From the NCBI GenBank assembly GCA_021399435.1, contig JAJTUP010000001.1, forward strand, positions 868,001 through 932,000: a stretch of 64,000 nucleotides of DNA, written 5' to 3'. This document shows positions 11,635 through 22,978 of the stretch, one piece after another. This DNA comes from Diaporthe sp. PMI_573. Its lineage: Eukaryota; Ascomycota; Sordariomycetes; Diaporthales; Diaporthaceae. Numbering within the stretch: the stretch's first letter is position 1; each line of letters begins with the position of its first letter. The translations under genes and the position numbers were made by a program. The notes beneath the pieces were generated by a model. The model searched no databases and was not told the origin of the DNA. It saw nothing but the letters and a program-made list of their open reading frames with translations.

Positions 11635-14600
11635 CTACCACGCCGTCAGGTCGGTGGTCTCAAACATCGCCCGCAGGTCCACATCGACGCCCTTCTTCTC
11701 GCACAATTTCTGCAGAACTAAGGCGTCCATACTACTCGCACCCATCTCCCAGAATGTCTCAGCGCAATTAGAGTTCTCCAGTGTGCGACCAAGGCACTCT
11801 GACACGGCCTCCCTGATGACCAAGGCCCTGTTATCATCAGTCCTGCTGCTCGCATCCACCTGCGCCTCTTGTTTGTAGTCCAGTGACCCCCTCTCTGACT
11901 GAGGCGTAGGCAGTCTATCGCCCTGCCAGACATTATCACCAGTGATGACACGCATAAACCCATCGATGCTTGCCCCTCCGCCGAGCAGCTCCAGAACCAG
12001 CGCCAGCGCCCTCTCGAGCCTGTCCGCCCTCTCCTCGTCCAGCAGGCCATCCGCACACTCCAACTCGACCTGGAGCCCCCGGTCACCTTTGTCTGTGAAC
12101 TCCACCATGACGGGGAATTTCGCACATTGGGGCCGCGAATCCTCGCGCTCCACCGTCTCCACGCCGTCCAGCCTCAGACGGGCACCAGCTGTCTCCACGA
12201 CCGTGTGGAAAGACACCATGATCTCGAAGAGCGGCCACGCCAGGCTCGGCTCAGCCCTGTTGGCAGCCAGAGGGTCATCCGATGACCCTCTCAGGATGCT
12301 GCGGAGCACGCGGTGCGGGACGAAATGTGCCAGGGCGGCCCTGCTGCGGTCCCCGACCATCTCCAAGAACTCACCGAGCGAGCCCGAACTCATGGGTGTG
12401 GTGTCGCCGCCGTGGGCAGAGTGGCCAAAGTCCCATGTCAGGGGAACCACCAGTCTGTCGAGGAACATCCCCAGCATGTCCTCGGTGCCGACCTCGGTCC
12501 GCATGGTCATCGGCGCCCCCAGTGCCACCGTCACGGGGCCTCGGGAGGACCGCGGCTGGATACTCTGGAGGGCGAGGAACGTGGCACCCAGTGCTAGCTG
12601 GTGCATGGTGATTCCGTTGCCAAGGCTCAGCGCGGCGAGGCGTCTATGGTGCTCCGGCCGCACGACCCACGTACGCGTTCGGCCGCGGTAGCTGTGGGGC
12701 TGGGGCGGTTGACCGAGGGGGCGACATGCTTCCGGGTTGGAGAGGTGAGTTTTCCAGAAGGAGGCTGTGTCGTTGTTAGGAGCCCGGAGCAGGGCATCAC
12801 CGGCCCATGAAGACCAGTCAAGGTATGTTAGAGAAGAACTTTGCGGCGGGTTTGAAGACTGAAGTGGACCAGTGCCATGTGTGAAATTTGATGCGTTATA
12901 CTCGGCTGAAATCTCACTCATGGCGAGGTGTAGGGTTGGTCCGTCGCCAATGATATGGGAGATCACCACTATTATGGTCGTCTTCCATGGTGTTATGTTG
13001 GCGGTGTGCATCTGGAATAGCGGTTCCGTAAACGGGTCCATTGGACGTTGAATCTTTTTGGAAACGAACTCATCAAGCTCCTGTTCCTTGCACGTGTGAT
13101 TTTCCACATTCCATTCCCCAACCTGTCGAATCGAACGGGTGACTGTGCCATCATCCTCGATATGAAACCGGGAGCGCAGAACTTCGTGTTTTTCCAATGT
13201 CCGACGGTACGCAGTGGCGAGGCGTTGCATGTCCACTGGCCCATATGCGTTGCATGAGTGCACAATGTTCCATATCGGCGACCCTCCGCTTAGGAGTTGA
13301 TTGAGGACCATTTCCTGCTCCAGATATGAAGCCGGCAGTCTGCCGGACCTTGGAGACCTCTCAGTGTCGACAAAACGCTTTGCGCAGCTCTCCTCTTCTA
13401 CTGCTCGTGACTTGCTTGCCAACACCGTGTGTTGTTCCCGCCCCAAATGCTCGTCCAGGGCATTGCATAGCTCTCGGAGGACCTGATAACGTATGACGAC
13501 CCTGAGCGATACTTTAGTCCCCCACAACTTCGAAAGCCTTTGAGCCAGGCGGATCTGTAGCAAGGAATGACCTCCGATCTCGAAGAAGCCGTCTGATGCG
13601 CCAATGGGGCTCTCTTCGAGGTTCCTTCCAAGAAGCTCAGCCCACACGCCTGCAACGTCTCGTTCTGTCTGGGTTCCAAGTTGCTGCAGATTAGAATCGC
13701 GCTCCAACTTCATCTCAGATAGCAGGGCCCTGTCGACCTTCCCATTGCGTGAGACTGGCAGGTCTTTCAGTGCGGTGATAAGGCTTGGGGTGCTATACTC
13801 TGGCAGGTGGCGCCGGAGAAGCTGCAGAAGCGGCTCGGTGGCCACGCTTTCGGGTGTCACGAAAGCTCTGAGGCTGCCTCCTGTTACCACCACAGCAACG
13901 TTGGCGATGTCTGGGGCCACCCGCAGGATGGATGCCTCCACGTCGCCGAGGTCGATCCTGAAGCCCCTAACCTTGACTTGGTTGTCGTTGCGACCGATGT
14001 ACTCGATATCACCAGACTCGAGCCAGCGGCCCATGTCACCCGTGCGGAACATATTCCAGCCCTCGCGGAAGGGATCTGGCAGGAAGCGTGCCTTAGTTTC
14101 TTGGTCATTGTTGAGGTAACCTGGTGTGACTTGGATACCCGAAATGTAAATCTCCCCGGTCACACCGGCGGGGACAGGGCGGCCAGTGGAGTCGAGCAGG
14201 TAAAAGTTCACCCGCGGGACCGGCTTGCCGATAGAAATTGGTGTGTCAGGCTGCAAGCGGTGAGCAGTCGCAATAAGCGTGCACTCAGCTGGAGCATAAC
14301 CATTCTGGAGCATTCTCCCGGGCAGCCACTTCTGGGCTAAAGCAGATGGAAGTGCCTCTCCGACGAGTGTGATGATTTTCAGGTTGGGATATTGGGCAGG
14401 ATCGAGGCTGGCAATCAACGACGGAGTAGCCACGGTAGCATCGACCTTTTGCAAGTGTGCAAGGGGGTCTGAAGCATCTTTCAGCACGAGTGTTGCTCCG
14501 TAAAGCAGGCTGGAGAAGACCTCTTTGACGCAGCAGTCGAAGCCGAGGGACAGAAGCTGCGCGTTGCGTTGGCCAGGTTTGGAGTAGAGTCTGGCTGGAT

Positions 14601-17600
14601 CATGACTCAAAAGGGAGAGGATGCCTTTGTGTTGGAGTTGGACGGCCTTTGGGAATCCCGTACTTCCACTTGTAAATATGACAACCGCGATCGATTCTCC
14701 TCGTGTTGAAGATGCAAGTGGAGATGAATTACCCGATATTTGAGTATCATCAACCGAAAGCATGGTCTCCACGTCAAGCAAGACGGGCACATTTTCAAAC
14801 CCGGGAGATTCTGTCCTGCATGGTGTGTTGGGGAAGAGAACCAATGGTGGCGAGCAGGTAGATATCATGTACTTTTGCCGCTCCCATGGAAGCTTGTGGT
14901 CAATCGGACAATATGCAGCGCCAGTTCTGACAACGGCCATGATCGCCAAGAGCCACTCAACCGAGCCGTCGGCGACGACACAGACAATTTCTCCAGGCTT
15001 GGCTCCATGCTGCTCTAGGATCTTAGAGATGCGGGCAGTCTCACTGTCCAGCTCGCCATATGTCAGGCTCTTGTTGAGGCCTTCGACGGCAACGAAATCT
15101 CGATGCCTTCTGAAAGAGTTTTTCAGCGCCTGCGGTAAAGTCTCTGGGCCTTGATAAGGCTCCTCGAGCTCCTGGCCAGTGCAGTTGAGGCGCTCTAGTA
15201 GCTCCTCGCGACCCAACATGAGGTCGGAGATATCGCCGACAGTACGCCGAGATTGCCGCGGATCCTCGAAACAGGCGTCAAGGAAAGCAGCCAATGTGTT
15301 CTCGAAGTGGTCCATCATGCCCTCGATAGTATTCTCTGTGAAGTGTGATTGGCGGTACATAAATCTGGCGTCCAGATGCCCATCAACCACATCAAGCATA
15401 ACAGTAAGAGGCATCTCGGTGGTCTCGACGTACGACACATCGTATGGAGGTGAACACAGCCGCGGTTGATGGTCAAGCCATTCACTCTCTGGGAAGTCAT
15501 ACTGGATCGCCAAGAGCGTGTCGTAATACTCGGTGCCCAGGGACCCGGTGGCCTCCTGGATGAGCGAGTTGGGCGTCCACTGGAAATCGAGAACGCGGCA
15601 GAGTGTCTGAAAGGTCCGCTGTAGAAACTCCGTAACGGCAGTTCCTGGCTCGACGGCGGCTGGCATTGGCAACGTGTTGACCATGGGCCCGACGATCTTC
15701 TCGACACTGGCTAGCGGCAGACTTCGTCCGGAGAGGACTGCACCCAGGACGACGTCTTTGGAGTCGCAATATCTGGAGAGCATGATCGCCCATGCACTAT
15801 AAACCAGAGAGGCCGTGGTTACTCCACGCTCTTTTGCCGCATCGATCAGTTGGCTCATACGAACAGACATTCTGCGATGGCCTTCTGCCTGCGGGCGCGG
15901 TTTCAGCGCGTCTGTCGAGGGCGGGGGAATCCGAAGACGAGGGATGCTCTGGCTCTGGGTCTGAAGCAAGTCCTTCCAGAAGGCCTTTGCTTGTTCTGAG
16001 TCTCTCTTGATCAAGTTGCGCAGACACCATGATGCGTCGGAGAATTGTGGGCATGGGGTCTGAGCCTCCTGGATCCCATGCAGAAGTTCCCAGAGGTCAT
16101 GGAGCACGAAGCTCGCGGACCAGCCATCGATCAGCGCGTGGTGGACTGACCAAACCACGCGGGATTTGATACCGGGGAGGCTGACCACCTGGAATCTGGA
16201 CAGTGCGTGCGCGTCTCGTTCGTCGAACGATGTGAATTCCTCGGGCTCGAAACGAGCCGTGGTATCTTTCCTCGCTTCCCATTCAACCTCAGAGGCCACC
16301 GACTCTTCCTTCCACTGAACCTCATGGGTAAAGTCCAAAATCTGGACCGGTTCTGAAAGACTGTCAAGGCGGAATGATGTGCGCAAGATCGAGTGTTTCT
16401 TGACCAGCGCACTCCAAGCTTGGCGCAAGGCGTGGAGGAATACTGCGTGGTCTGCTTCTGGGTGGTTGAAGGTCATGCCGATCTTGAGGAAGTTAATGGA
16501 CGGGTTCGCGACAGTTCCTCTTACCATGCGTGTCTGCATGTCGGTTGCCGGAAAGACTTGTGCATCATCCAGCTCGCCCCGGGATATCGCTAGAGCCTCT
16601 CTAAAACCTATTCGATCGGTTTCGGTAGCATCCAAGGAACCTGTTTCTCCTTGGCCGAGCTCAGTCCTCTCCAACGCAGAAGCGATATCAGCCACTGTGT
16701 CTCTCGAGTAAATCGCCGCAACGTCAGTGCGAAACCCGAGTCTCCTGAGCGTGGACACCAACGTCACAGCAGCAAGCGAGTGTCCACCCAAAGCACGGAA
16801 CGAGGAATCATCTCCAACGCGTGCCTGCACAACCCTCAGCACCGTGCAAATAGCATGCCTCACGGCTTCGAGCGGAGTGATGGATTTACCCTGATCCCGC
16901 ACATGCTGCAGGAAGATGTCCGCGTTCAGGAACTGGGGTAACTGTGTCTTTTCGTGCAAAGCGAGCAGTGCCTTCCGGTCGATCTTCCCGTTTGGAGTCA
17001 GTGCGAACGACTCTATCCCGTGAATTATATCCGGAACCAAGAACGCCGAGTAGTGCTCCAGCATTCGCTCGCGGAGGCCCTGCGCTGCTCCTGCCGGGCA
17101 GACAAAACCGACCAGTGAGCCCTCGGGCGACTTGAGCGCGGCACACTGCTCCACTCTCGAAGACGGCTCGTCCCCGCCCGACTTCATCATGGCTGGCTCG
17201 ACCTCGCTCTCCAGATTGACCAAGAAGCCACGGTTCTTGACGACCCCGTCCTTCCTGCCACAGAAGACGTATCCGTCCGCAGTCCGCTTTGCGTAGTCCT
17301 TCGTCCGGTAGAAAAGCTCTCCGCTTGGTCCCCAATGAACGAACATCTTGCGGGTCAGCTCCTCGTCTCCGAGGTAGCCGACCGCGACGCCTGGGCCGCC
17401 GACGAGAAGCTCGCCTTCATCTGCTTCGTTGTCGTCTGCATCCACAAGCAGCATCTTGCAGTAGGGAATGGGCCGACCCATTGTGATGGGTTCATCGGGA
17501 CGCAGCTCAGCCATGGATACGACACAGGTTGCCTCTGTAGGACCGTAGGCGTTTATGAGCCTTCGGTTCGTGACGCTCCAGTTCTTAATAAGTGATGGCG

Positions 17601-18539
17601 TTGGCGATTCACCACCCATGATGATCCATTTCACATTTTTATAGCCCCTCGTCGGGTCCATAGCTGCGAGGATGCTCGGTGTGGTGATCCATATTGAGCA
17701 AGTGTCCGCCACCTCTGCCAATGTTACAGGGCTCGAAAGAACGAGCGTGGCACCATTGCAAAGCGTAGAGAGGACAACGTATGCGCAGGCTTTTAAAAAA
17801 TAGATGCGTCAGTCAACTTTCGTACATAATCATGACACCAGGGCAAGCACTCACCGTCAAATGCAAATGAAAAGATCAGAAGCACTCTATCCCCAAATCC
17901 CGCGCTCAAGTTGAATGGCAGGTGAGGGTCGCGCTGGGTTACCAGCGTTGATACCGACTTTTGGTTTACTATCACCCCTTTCGGCTTTCCTGTGCTACCG
18001 CTTGTGAAGATGAGATAAGCCCAGTCCTCCTCGATGGAGCCCTGTTGACTTTGCAGAGTGTCCTCCTGCGGCACGACGGTTGATGGGTCGTCTTGTCGCG
18101 CTAGAAATTCGAAGCCTCTTCCATCTCGTCGAATATGCAGTATATGATACTGTTCTGCAGTATTCGACAGCACACCGGGATTCGTCGTTATGATCAAGGC
18201 TGGTTTGACCCGGTCGAGGGTGCTTTCGATTCTATCTACGCCCCAGGTGTCGATATCCATGGGCACGTAACAAGCCCGCAGTTTTAAGACGGCAAGAATG
18301 GCTGTTATCGAGCCCGTACATCGCCCTGAAAGTATAGGAACGACTTGTCCGGCAGTAACGCCATTGTTTCGCAACTCGATGCTCAGTCTGTCGGACGATG
18401 TGTCGAGTTCTCGGTAAGTCAGTTGTTGGGAGAGACCAGGTTCGGTACTGTCCTCCAAAGCAATGGCATCGGGGTTCGCCGAGACATAATCTTGGAATAA
18501 CTCGACTAGACACTTCATCCTCTCACTTTCATCAGACAT
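11635..18539 (-). CDS. Nonribosomal peptide synthetase A-T-C-A-T-C-T, diketopiperazine-synthetase type
   Basis: Two exons (18539-17855 and 17789-11635, 65-nt intron) give 2279 residues. Order of domains: A1 (about 20-510; LIFTSGSTGKPKG, INAYGPTEAT, NGKIDRKAL), T1 (ALGGHS, Ser566), C1 (about 636-1080; HHALIDGWS at 778), A2 (about 1120-1590; FTSGSTGFPKA, FRTGD, NGKVDRALL), T2 (EIGGHS, Ser1637), C2 (about 1710-2150; SHIIGDGPT at 1839) and a terminal T3 (MGASS, Ser2248). There is no thioesterase or reductase domain. The order equals that of GliP-type synthetases, which join two amino acids and release a diketopiperazine. C2 has SHxxxDxxT, known from fungal terminal cyclising domains. T3 is degenerate (GA for GG) but keeps the Ser. 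The amino-acid substrates are not known. Shares a 0.69-kb promoter with the divergent P450. Confidence 0.95.
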
Positions 18540-19232
18540 AGCAGTTCAAGTGCTGTTGAAAAGGAACGGCTGCAACTGATAGAAAGTAGCAACTTGACAA
18601 AAATGAGGGGGTATTGTGACAAAATGGAAGTCAATGTGTATCCAAAAGATCTCTCAAAATGCGTAATGTGTAGCATACTCTATTATTCACATTTCATCCT
18701 CTCGTCTTTAACATCGCTTGCGTTTTCCCGCGACCTATTATCCGTTAAACGTCAGCAATGGCTCTTTTCATCACGGCGACTTGGCACTTGAATCAATATC
18801 ACCGAGCTGATCTTGCAGCGCTAAATTGCGCATAGTCCGAATAGACCACGTGTCTTGGCATGCAGTCTCTATGTAAGGGGACAAATCCACATGCCGCGTG
18901 GTTGGTTCCAGGCATCTGGGAACGGCCCACAAGATGCTTCCACGGTGAATATTGACGGCGAATATCCGCGAGGACCCTTGCACACCACGCCGCCTCCGGG
19001 ATGTCGATCCGCTGGACCAAACTCTTGGAACCTCCATAGCAAACTTAGTATCATACGATTATCCCTATGGCAGGACATTGAGAAATGATTGCGCGTTCAC
19101 CTTGATTGTAATTATGCTTGCCATTGTATATTGTCCGCCTCCATTTCAAGAGGCCGAAGGCCAGACTTTAGCTGCCCCCAGCTACGCATGATTTGGTTGT
19201 GAAGCTTGGTTGTACTATACACATTGAGAAGT
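18540..19232. promoter_or_regulatory. Bidirectional NRPS/P450 promoter with three cluster-motif copies
   Basis: The 693-bp spacer separates the divergent NRPS and P450 starts. It contains CGGTGAATAT at 18943-18952 and CGGCGAATAT at 18956-18965, two direct copies exactly 13 bp apart. The shorter variant AATATCACCG is at 18795-18804 on the opposite orientation. The same elements occur in the O-methyltransferase promoter. A CACGTG palindrome lies at about 18847. The arrangement would allow one regulator to switch NRPS and P450 together. By eye I saw no exact copies of the ten-base element elsewhere in the window. Confidence 0.6.
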
Positions 19233-21061
19233 ATGTTCATCACCGGGCTATTTTACTTCAATTTGCAGCTTATCGCTGCTGCACTGGCTATAGCTGCGGC
19301 CGTGGCAGTTCTAGCACTCAGGACACATGCTGCTCGCAGGATTCTGGACTTAGCGTGCAATGTGAGAGAATATTCCTGCTACCTTTCATTATAAGACGAT
19401 CATTTAGTGACCGACCAGGCTGTTCTGTCTCGCATATATCACATCCCTAGCCTTGACGATGATACCAACATCAAGGGCCCTCCGTTCACCTTCTGGGATG
19501 GGCAGATGACCGAAAAGTTTTTGTGCGCGAGGGAGAGATCCTACGAGTGGCAGGCGAAATATGGGTCTATTTACAGGATATGGGTTGGCCCCAATCCGGA
19601 AGTGTGAGTTCCAATCCGCTGCTCCTCACCCCGAGTTCTGGTGATACTGACGTGGCTATGCTATTGAGAGTGATCACAGAGCCCAAAGATGTCCAGGCCC
19701 TTTACACCAATGCCTCAGACCACGCAAAAGCCTCTGCCGCGAATACTGGTTGGCTTCTCAGCCAGATCATGGGCCAGGGTGCAGGCTTGATCAATGGGCA
19801 ACGCTGGATCAACCTCCGCAAGGAACTTGACCGTCACTTCTCACACAAGGTTTCCCTCAACATGGTTGGCACTTTAAACGAACACGCCAAGACCTATGTC
19901 CAGGATATCTCACAATACAGCCTTCCTGATAGATTGGAGAAGGATAGTAAAGAGAGATTTGTCATCAACGCTGCTCAGGGACTGACCAGATACCCCTATT
20001 ACGAAATTGCGAACATGTTCTATTCGAACCTCAATCAGCAAGAGGTGGATAGACTGTGGGACCTGGGCCAACTTTTCACCAAGTCCTTCGCCAGTGTCAT
20101 CGAAGGGGGAATCAACAGGTCGAGACTGACAAAATGGCTAAACACAGATGCTTGGAAGCTAACAAAGACGTATATCGACCAATGGGAGGAATTCAACGCC
20201 TCTGCGTTCAAGCGCCGTGTCGAATCTGGTATCAATGATCAGGTTGTGGAGTTATTCCGGGCCGCGGAGGCCGGCAAGGTCGATCGCGAGGAAGTGCTCC
20301 AAACATTGGCTGAATCTCTGTTTGCAAATCTGGATGTTACAACGCATGTAATGACATCCTGTGTCATTCTGCTTGCCGACAATACTATGGTTACCGAAGA
20401 TCTGCGAAGGGAATTCTCTGAGCATGCCGACGACATCGACACGTATCTTGGAAAGAAGGACACATTGCTTCATTACTGTCTGCTTGAGTCCCTGAGGCTC
20501 CAACCAGTATTGTCGTATTCTTTTCCGGAGAAGCCCCCACGTGAAAAGATCTTGGGTGGATATCGAATCCCAAAAGATGTGAGTCGAAGCAACTCATCTG
20601 TGCTCATGGGATTTAGGTGCCTCGCTGACCGTTTACCGATGCAGATGACCTGCGTTGTTGACGCTCACGCAATCAACATTCGCAATCCGTTTTGGGGTTC
20701 AGATAGCAGGGAATACCGTCCTAGTCGATTTTTCTCTATCCCTGCTACTAAGGTAGGTTAACAAAAACCAGGCCAAACGCTCACGCTGCACGTCGCGTGA
20801 CTCTGCATATGCTAACACATGTGTCTTTTTCCCCAGCTTCGGTACAACCTCCAAGCCTTCGGCTACGGCCCCAGAAAATGCCTTGGGAACAACATCAGTG
20901 ATAAGATGGTCCACGCACTTGTCTACCAGCTTTTCAATCAATATGATCTTATTGTGCGACCCAATATGAAGAAGGAGAACGATTACTACTTCAAGACGGA
21001 TAAGACGAATTGGCTTGGTCTTTTTGACGTGGAGTTGGAAATGACGAGAAGGGTAGTGTAA
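19233..21061 (+). CDS. Cytochrome P450 of the cluster
   Basis: Five exons (19233-19361, 19419-19603, 19669-20578, 20645-20752, 20837-21061) give 518 residues, typical for a fungal microsomal P450. The N-terminus has one hydrophobic anchor (about residues 10-32, rich in Ala/Val/Leu), placing it in the ER membrane. LLESLRLQP is the ExxR of helix K. EYRPSRFF is the PERF-like block and FGYGPRKCLG carries the haem-ligand Cys459. The I-helix reads ANLDVTTH, lacking the usual (A/G)Gx(D/E)T pattern. General appearance recalls the P450s of epipolythiodiketopiperazine clusters (GliC/GliF type), at low confidence. It probably hydroxylates or otherwise oxidises the diketopiperazine. The start at 19233 is chosen because it heads the membrane anchor and leads in frame to a phase-0 donor. 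Confidence 0.9.
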
Positions 21062-21456
21062 TTACCTAGGGATTCATTGTAGGCTACACGCTACGTGATG
21101 ATATTTCAGAGCTTTCAATAACTGGGAAAACGGATTCCTATCCTATATCTTTAGTGCCAGATTGTGTCAGTGCCGGATGAAGCTTTCCTGTCCCAAATTC
21201 TCACGCTGTATTATTGCAAAAAAGAACGGGGGAGGGGGTAATAAAACAACAATGGACTTTGCGTTGAACTTAGCGTTTGCTCAGCACTGGGATTTAATAC
21301 CGCATCTGCGCGTTTTGAATGGATATCAAAATGTTTCCTAACAAACAGGCACCATGAAAGGAAACTTGCGTGACTAGATTATACCAGAAAATAATCAAAT
21401 GTATTATGAATTAGCTAAATTATTTGTTGCGATTGGTGGCCATAGTCTCGCGGCGT
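21062..21456. other. Convergent 3' spacer between P450 and MFS transporter
   Basis: 395 bp, A/T-rich, without an open frame of note. It presumably holds the 3' untranslated regions of both genes. Confidence 0.5.
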
Positions 21457-22978
21457 CTACACTTTCGTGGTTGGTTTCCATCCACCTTTCAAAACGCGGG
21501 CGCTTCCATGGAAGATGCCGCCTAAAACCATGGAGACCCCTGCGAAGATCATCAGGCCCACGAAACTGTCACCTTGGCTGTCCTTGATAGCACCCTCAAT
21601 TGGAAGCCCCGTCAAAGCACCTAAAGCGATGGCTAAGCAGAATCCGCCAATTTTCAACCCAATCTCATCCATCTTGCCTTCAGCCAGGCTGACAACACAC
21701 GGTGCGCCGAGGCTCACGAAACCGCCGCTGCAGAAGCCGTATAACAAAGCGAACACAATGATCCCGGGGAAAGATGGGGAAAATTCCAATGGAAGCCAAA
21801 ATGCGAGACAGAGGACGCCACTGAGGAGCGACACTGTCGTCATGACGTTGAACTGACCTAGATGATCCGAAGCCCAGCCAGGAATGATGCGGCCGAATAC
21901 CGAGCCAGCGTTGGCGATAGCGAGGGTGTACTGGGCCATTTGTGTGCTCATAACATTCTTCTGGGCGGCCATTTCGGGGAGATAATTGAGCGGTGCAAAC
22001 AGGCCCTGCAGACTCGAATAAGCAATTCAGTCAATACAACGGTGGCAAGGGTGATACTACATACCCACATAGTGAAAAAGCATCCGGAGACGAAGAAGAG
22101 CCATGGCAGTGACTTGAATGCCCTGAGGCCAGCCGAAGGCGCCTTCTGGCCACCGCCGTTTCTCTTTGGTGGAAAAGGGGAGGAGCACAAGACATTCGCA
22201 ATGACAAGCAGAATACCCTGCAAGAGAGCCACCCAGCGCACAGCTGATGCGAAGCCCACCTTCTCCACGAGGGCCGGGATGATCAAAGGAAACACCACGC
22301 CGCCCAGGCTGGAGCCGCACGATACGATCCCTACCGCCAGGCCCCTGCGACTGGAGAACCACTGCGTTGCGAGCGTCATGGCAGGCAGCGACAGGCCCGA
22401 CGTCGCGAGGCCGAAAGCCACACCCTGGGCGAGCACGATCTGCCAGTACGTCTTGCAGAGACTCAGCATGCAGACCGAAAAGACTGCCATGGCCGAGAAC
22501 GGCGCCAAGATCACGCGAGAGCCATAGGCGTCAATCAGCTTCCCGATGAAAGGCCCGAGCATGAAGAGTAGGAAGATCTGGAGGGTTGTAATCCATGCCA
22601 GACTGGAAGACGACTGGTCTGGAAGCAGGGTATCCTTGTAGTATAGTTGGAAGATCCCACATCTGTGATTCATATCAGCGTACACAATCCTTGCCAGTGG
22701 CCACCAAAGTGACATTCATGTGAAGTTGTTCGAAAGACAACAACAACATGAACTTGTACTTACGCATTTACATAGCCAAAAGAGCAAAATTGAAGAAGGA
22801 ATGAGCCAGCAACACACGCCCAGGCCCTAACACCGCCATTTGGAGGCTCTAGAGGTGACGGTATCGCGATCTCTGGTCCACGCGAGCCATGTTTGTCGTT
22901 GATTTCCGCGGACTGCTCCATGGAAGAGCCAGGTAGACTCGATACATCAGTTCGTGATGAACGACTTTGGCTGGACAT
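21457..22978 (-). CDS. MFS transporter, monocarboxylate-transporter-like
   Basis: Three exons (22978-22764, 22662-22065, 22005-21457; introns 101 and 59 nt) give 453 residues. After a polar N-terminus of about 50 residues the motif PPNGGVRAWACVAGSFLLQF begins the first membrane helix. This is the hallmark start of fungal monocarboxylate-permease-like (MCT/SLC16-type) MFS proteins. About twelve hydrophobic helices follow, with GKLIDAYGSR and WFSSRRGLAVGI as the conserved cytosolic loops. In the cluster it most likely exports the product or moves a precursor across the plasma membrane or a vesicle membrane. Its long upstream region (to 24,746) is shared with the divergent regulator gene. Confidence 0.9.
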
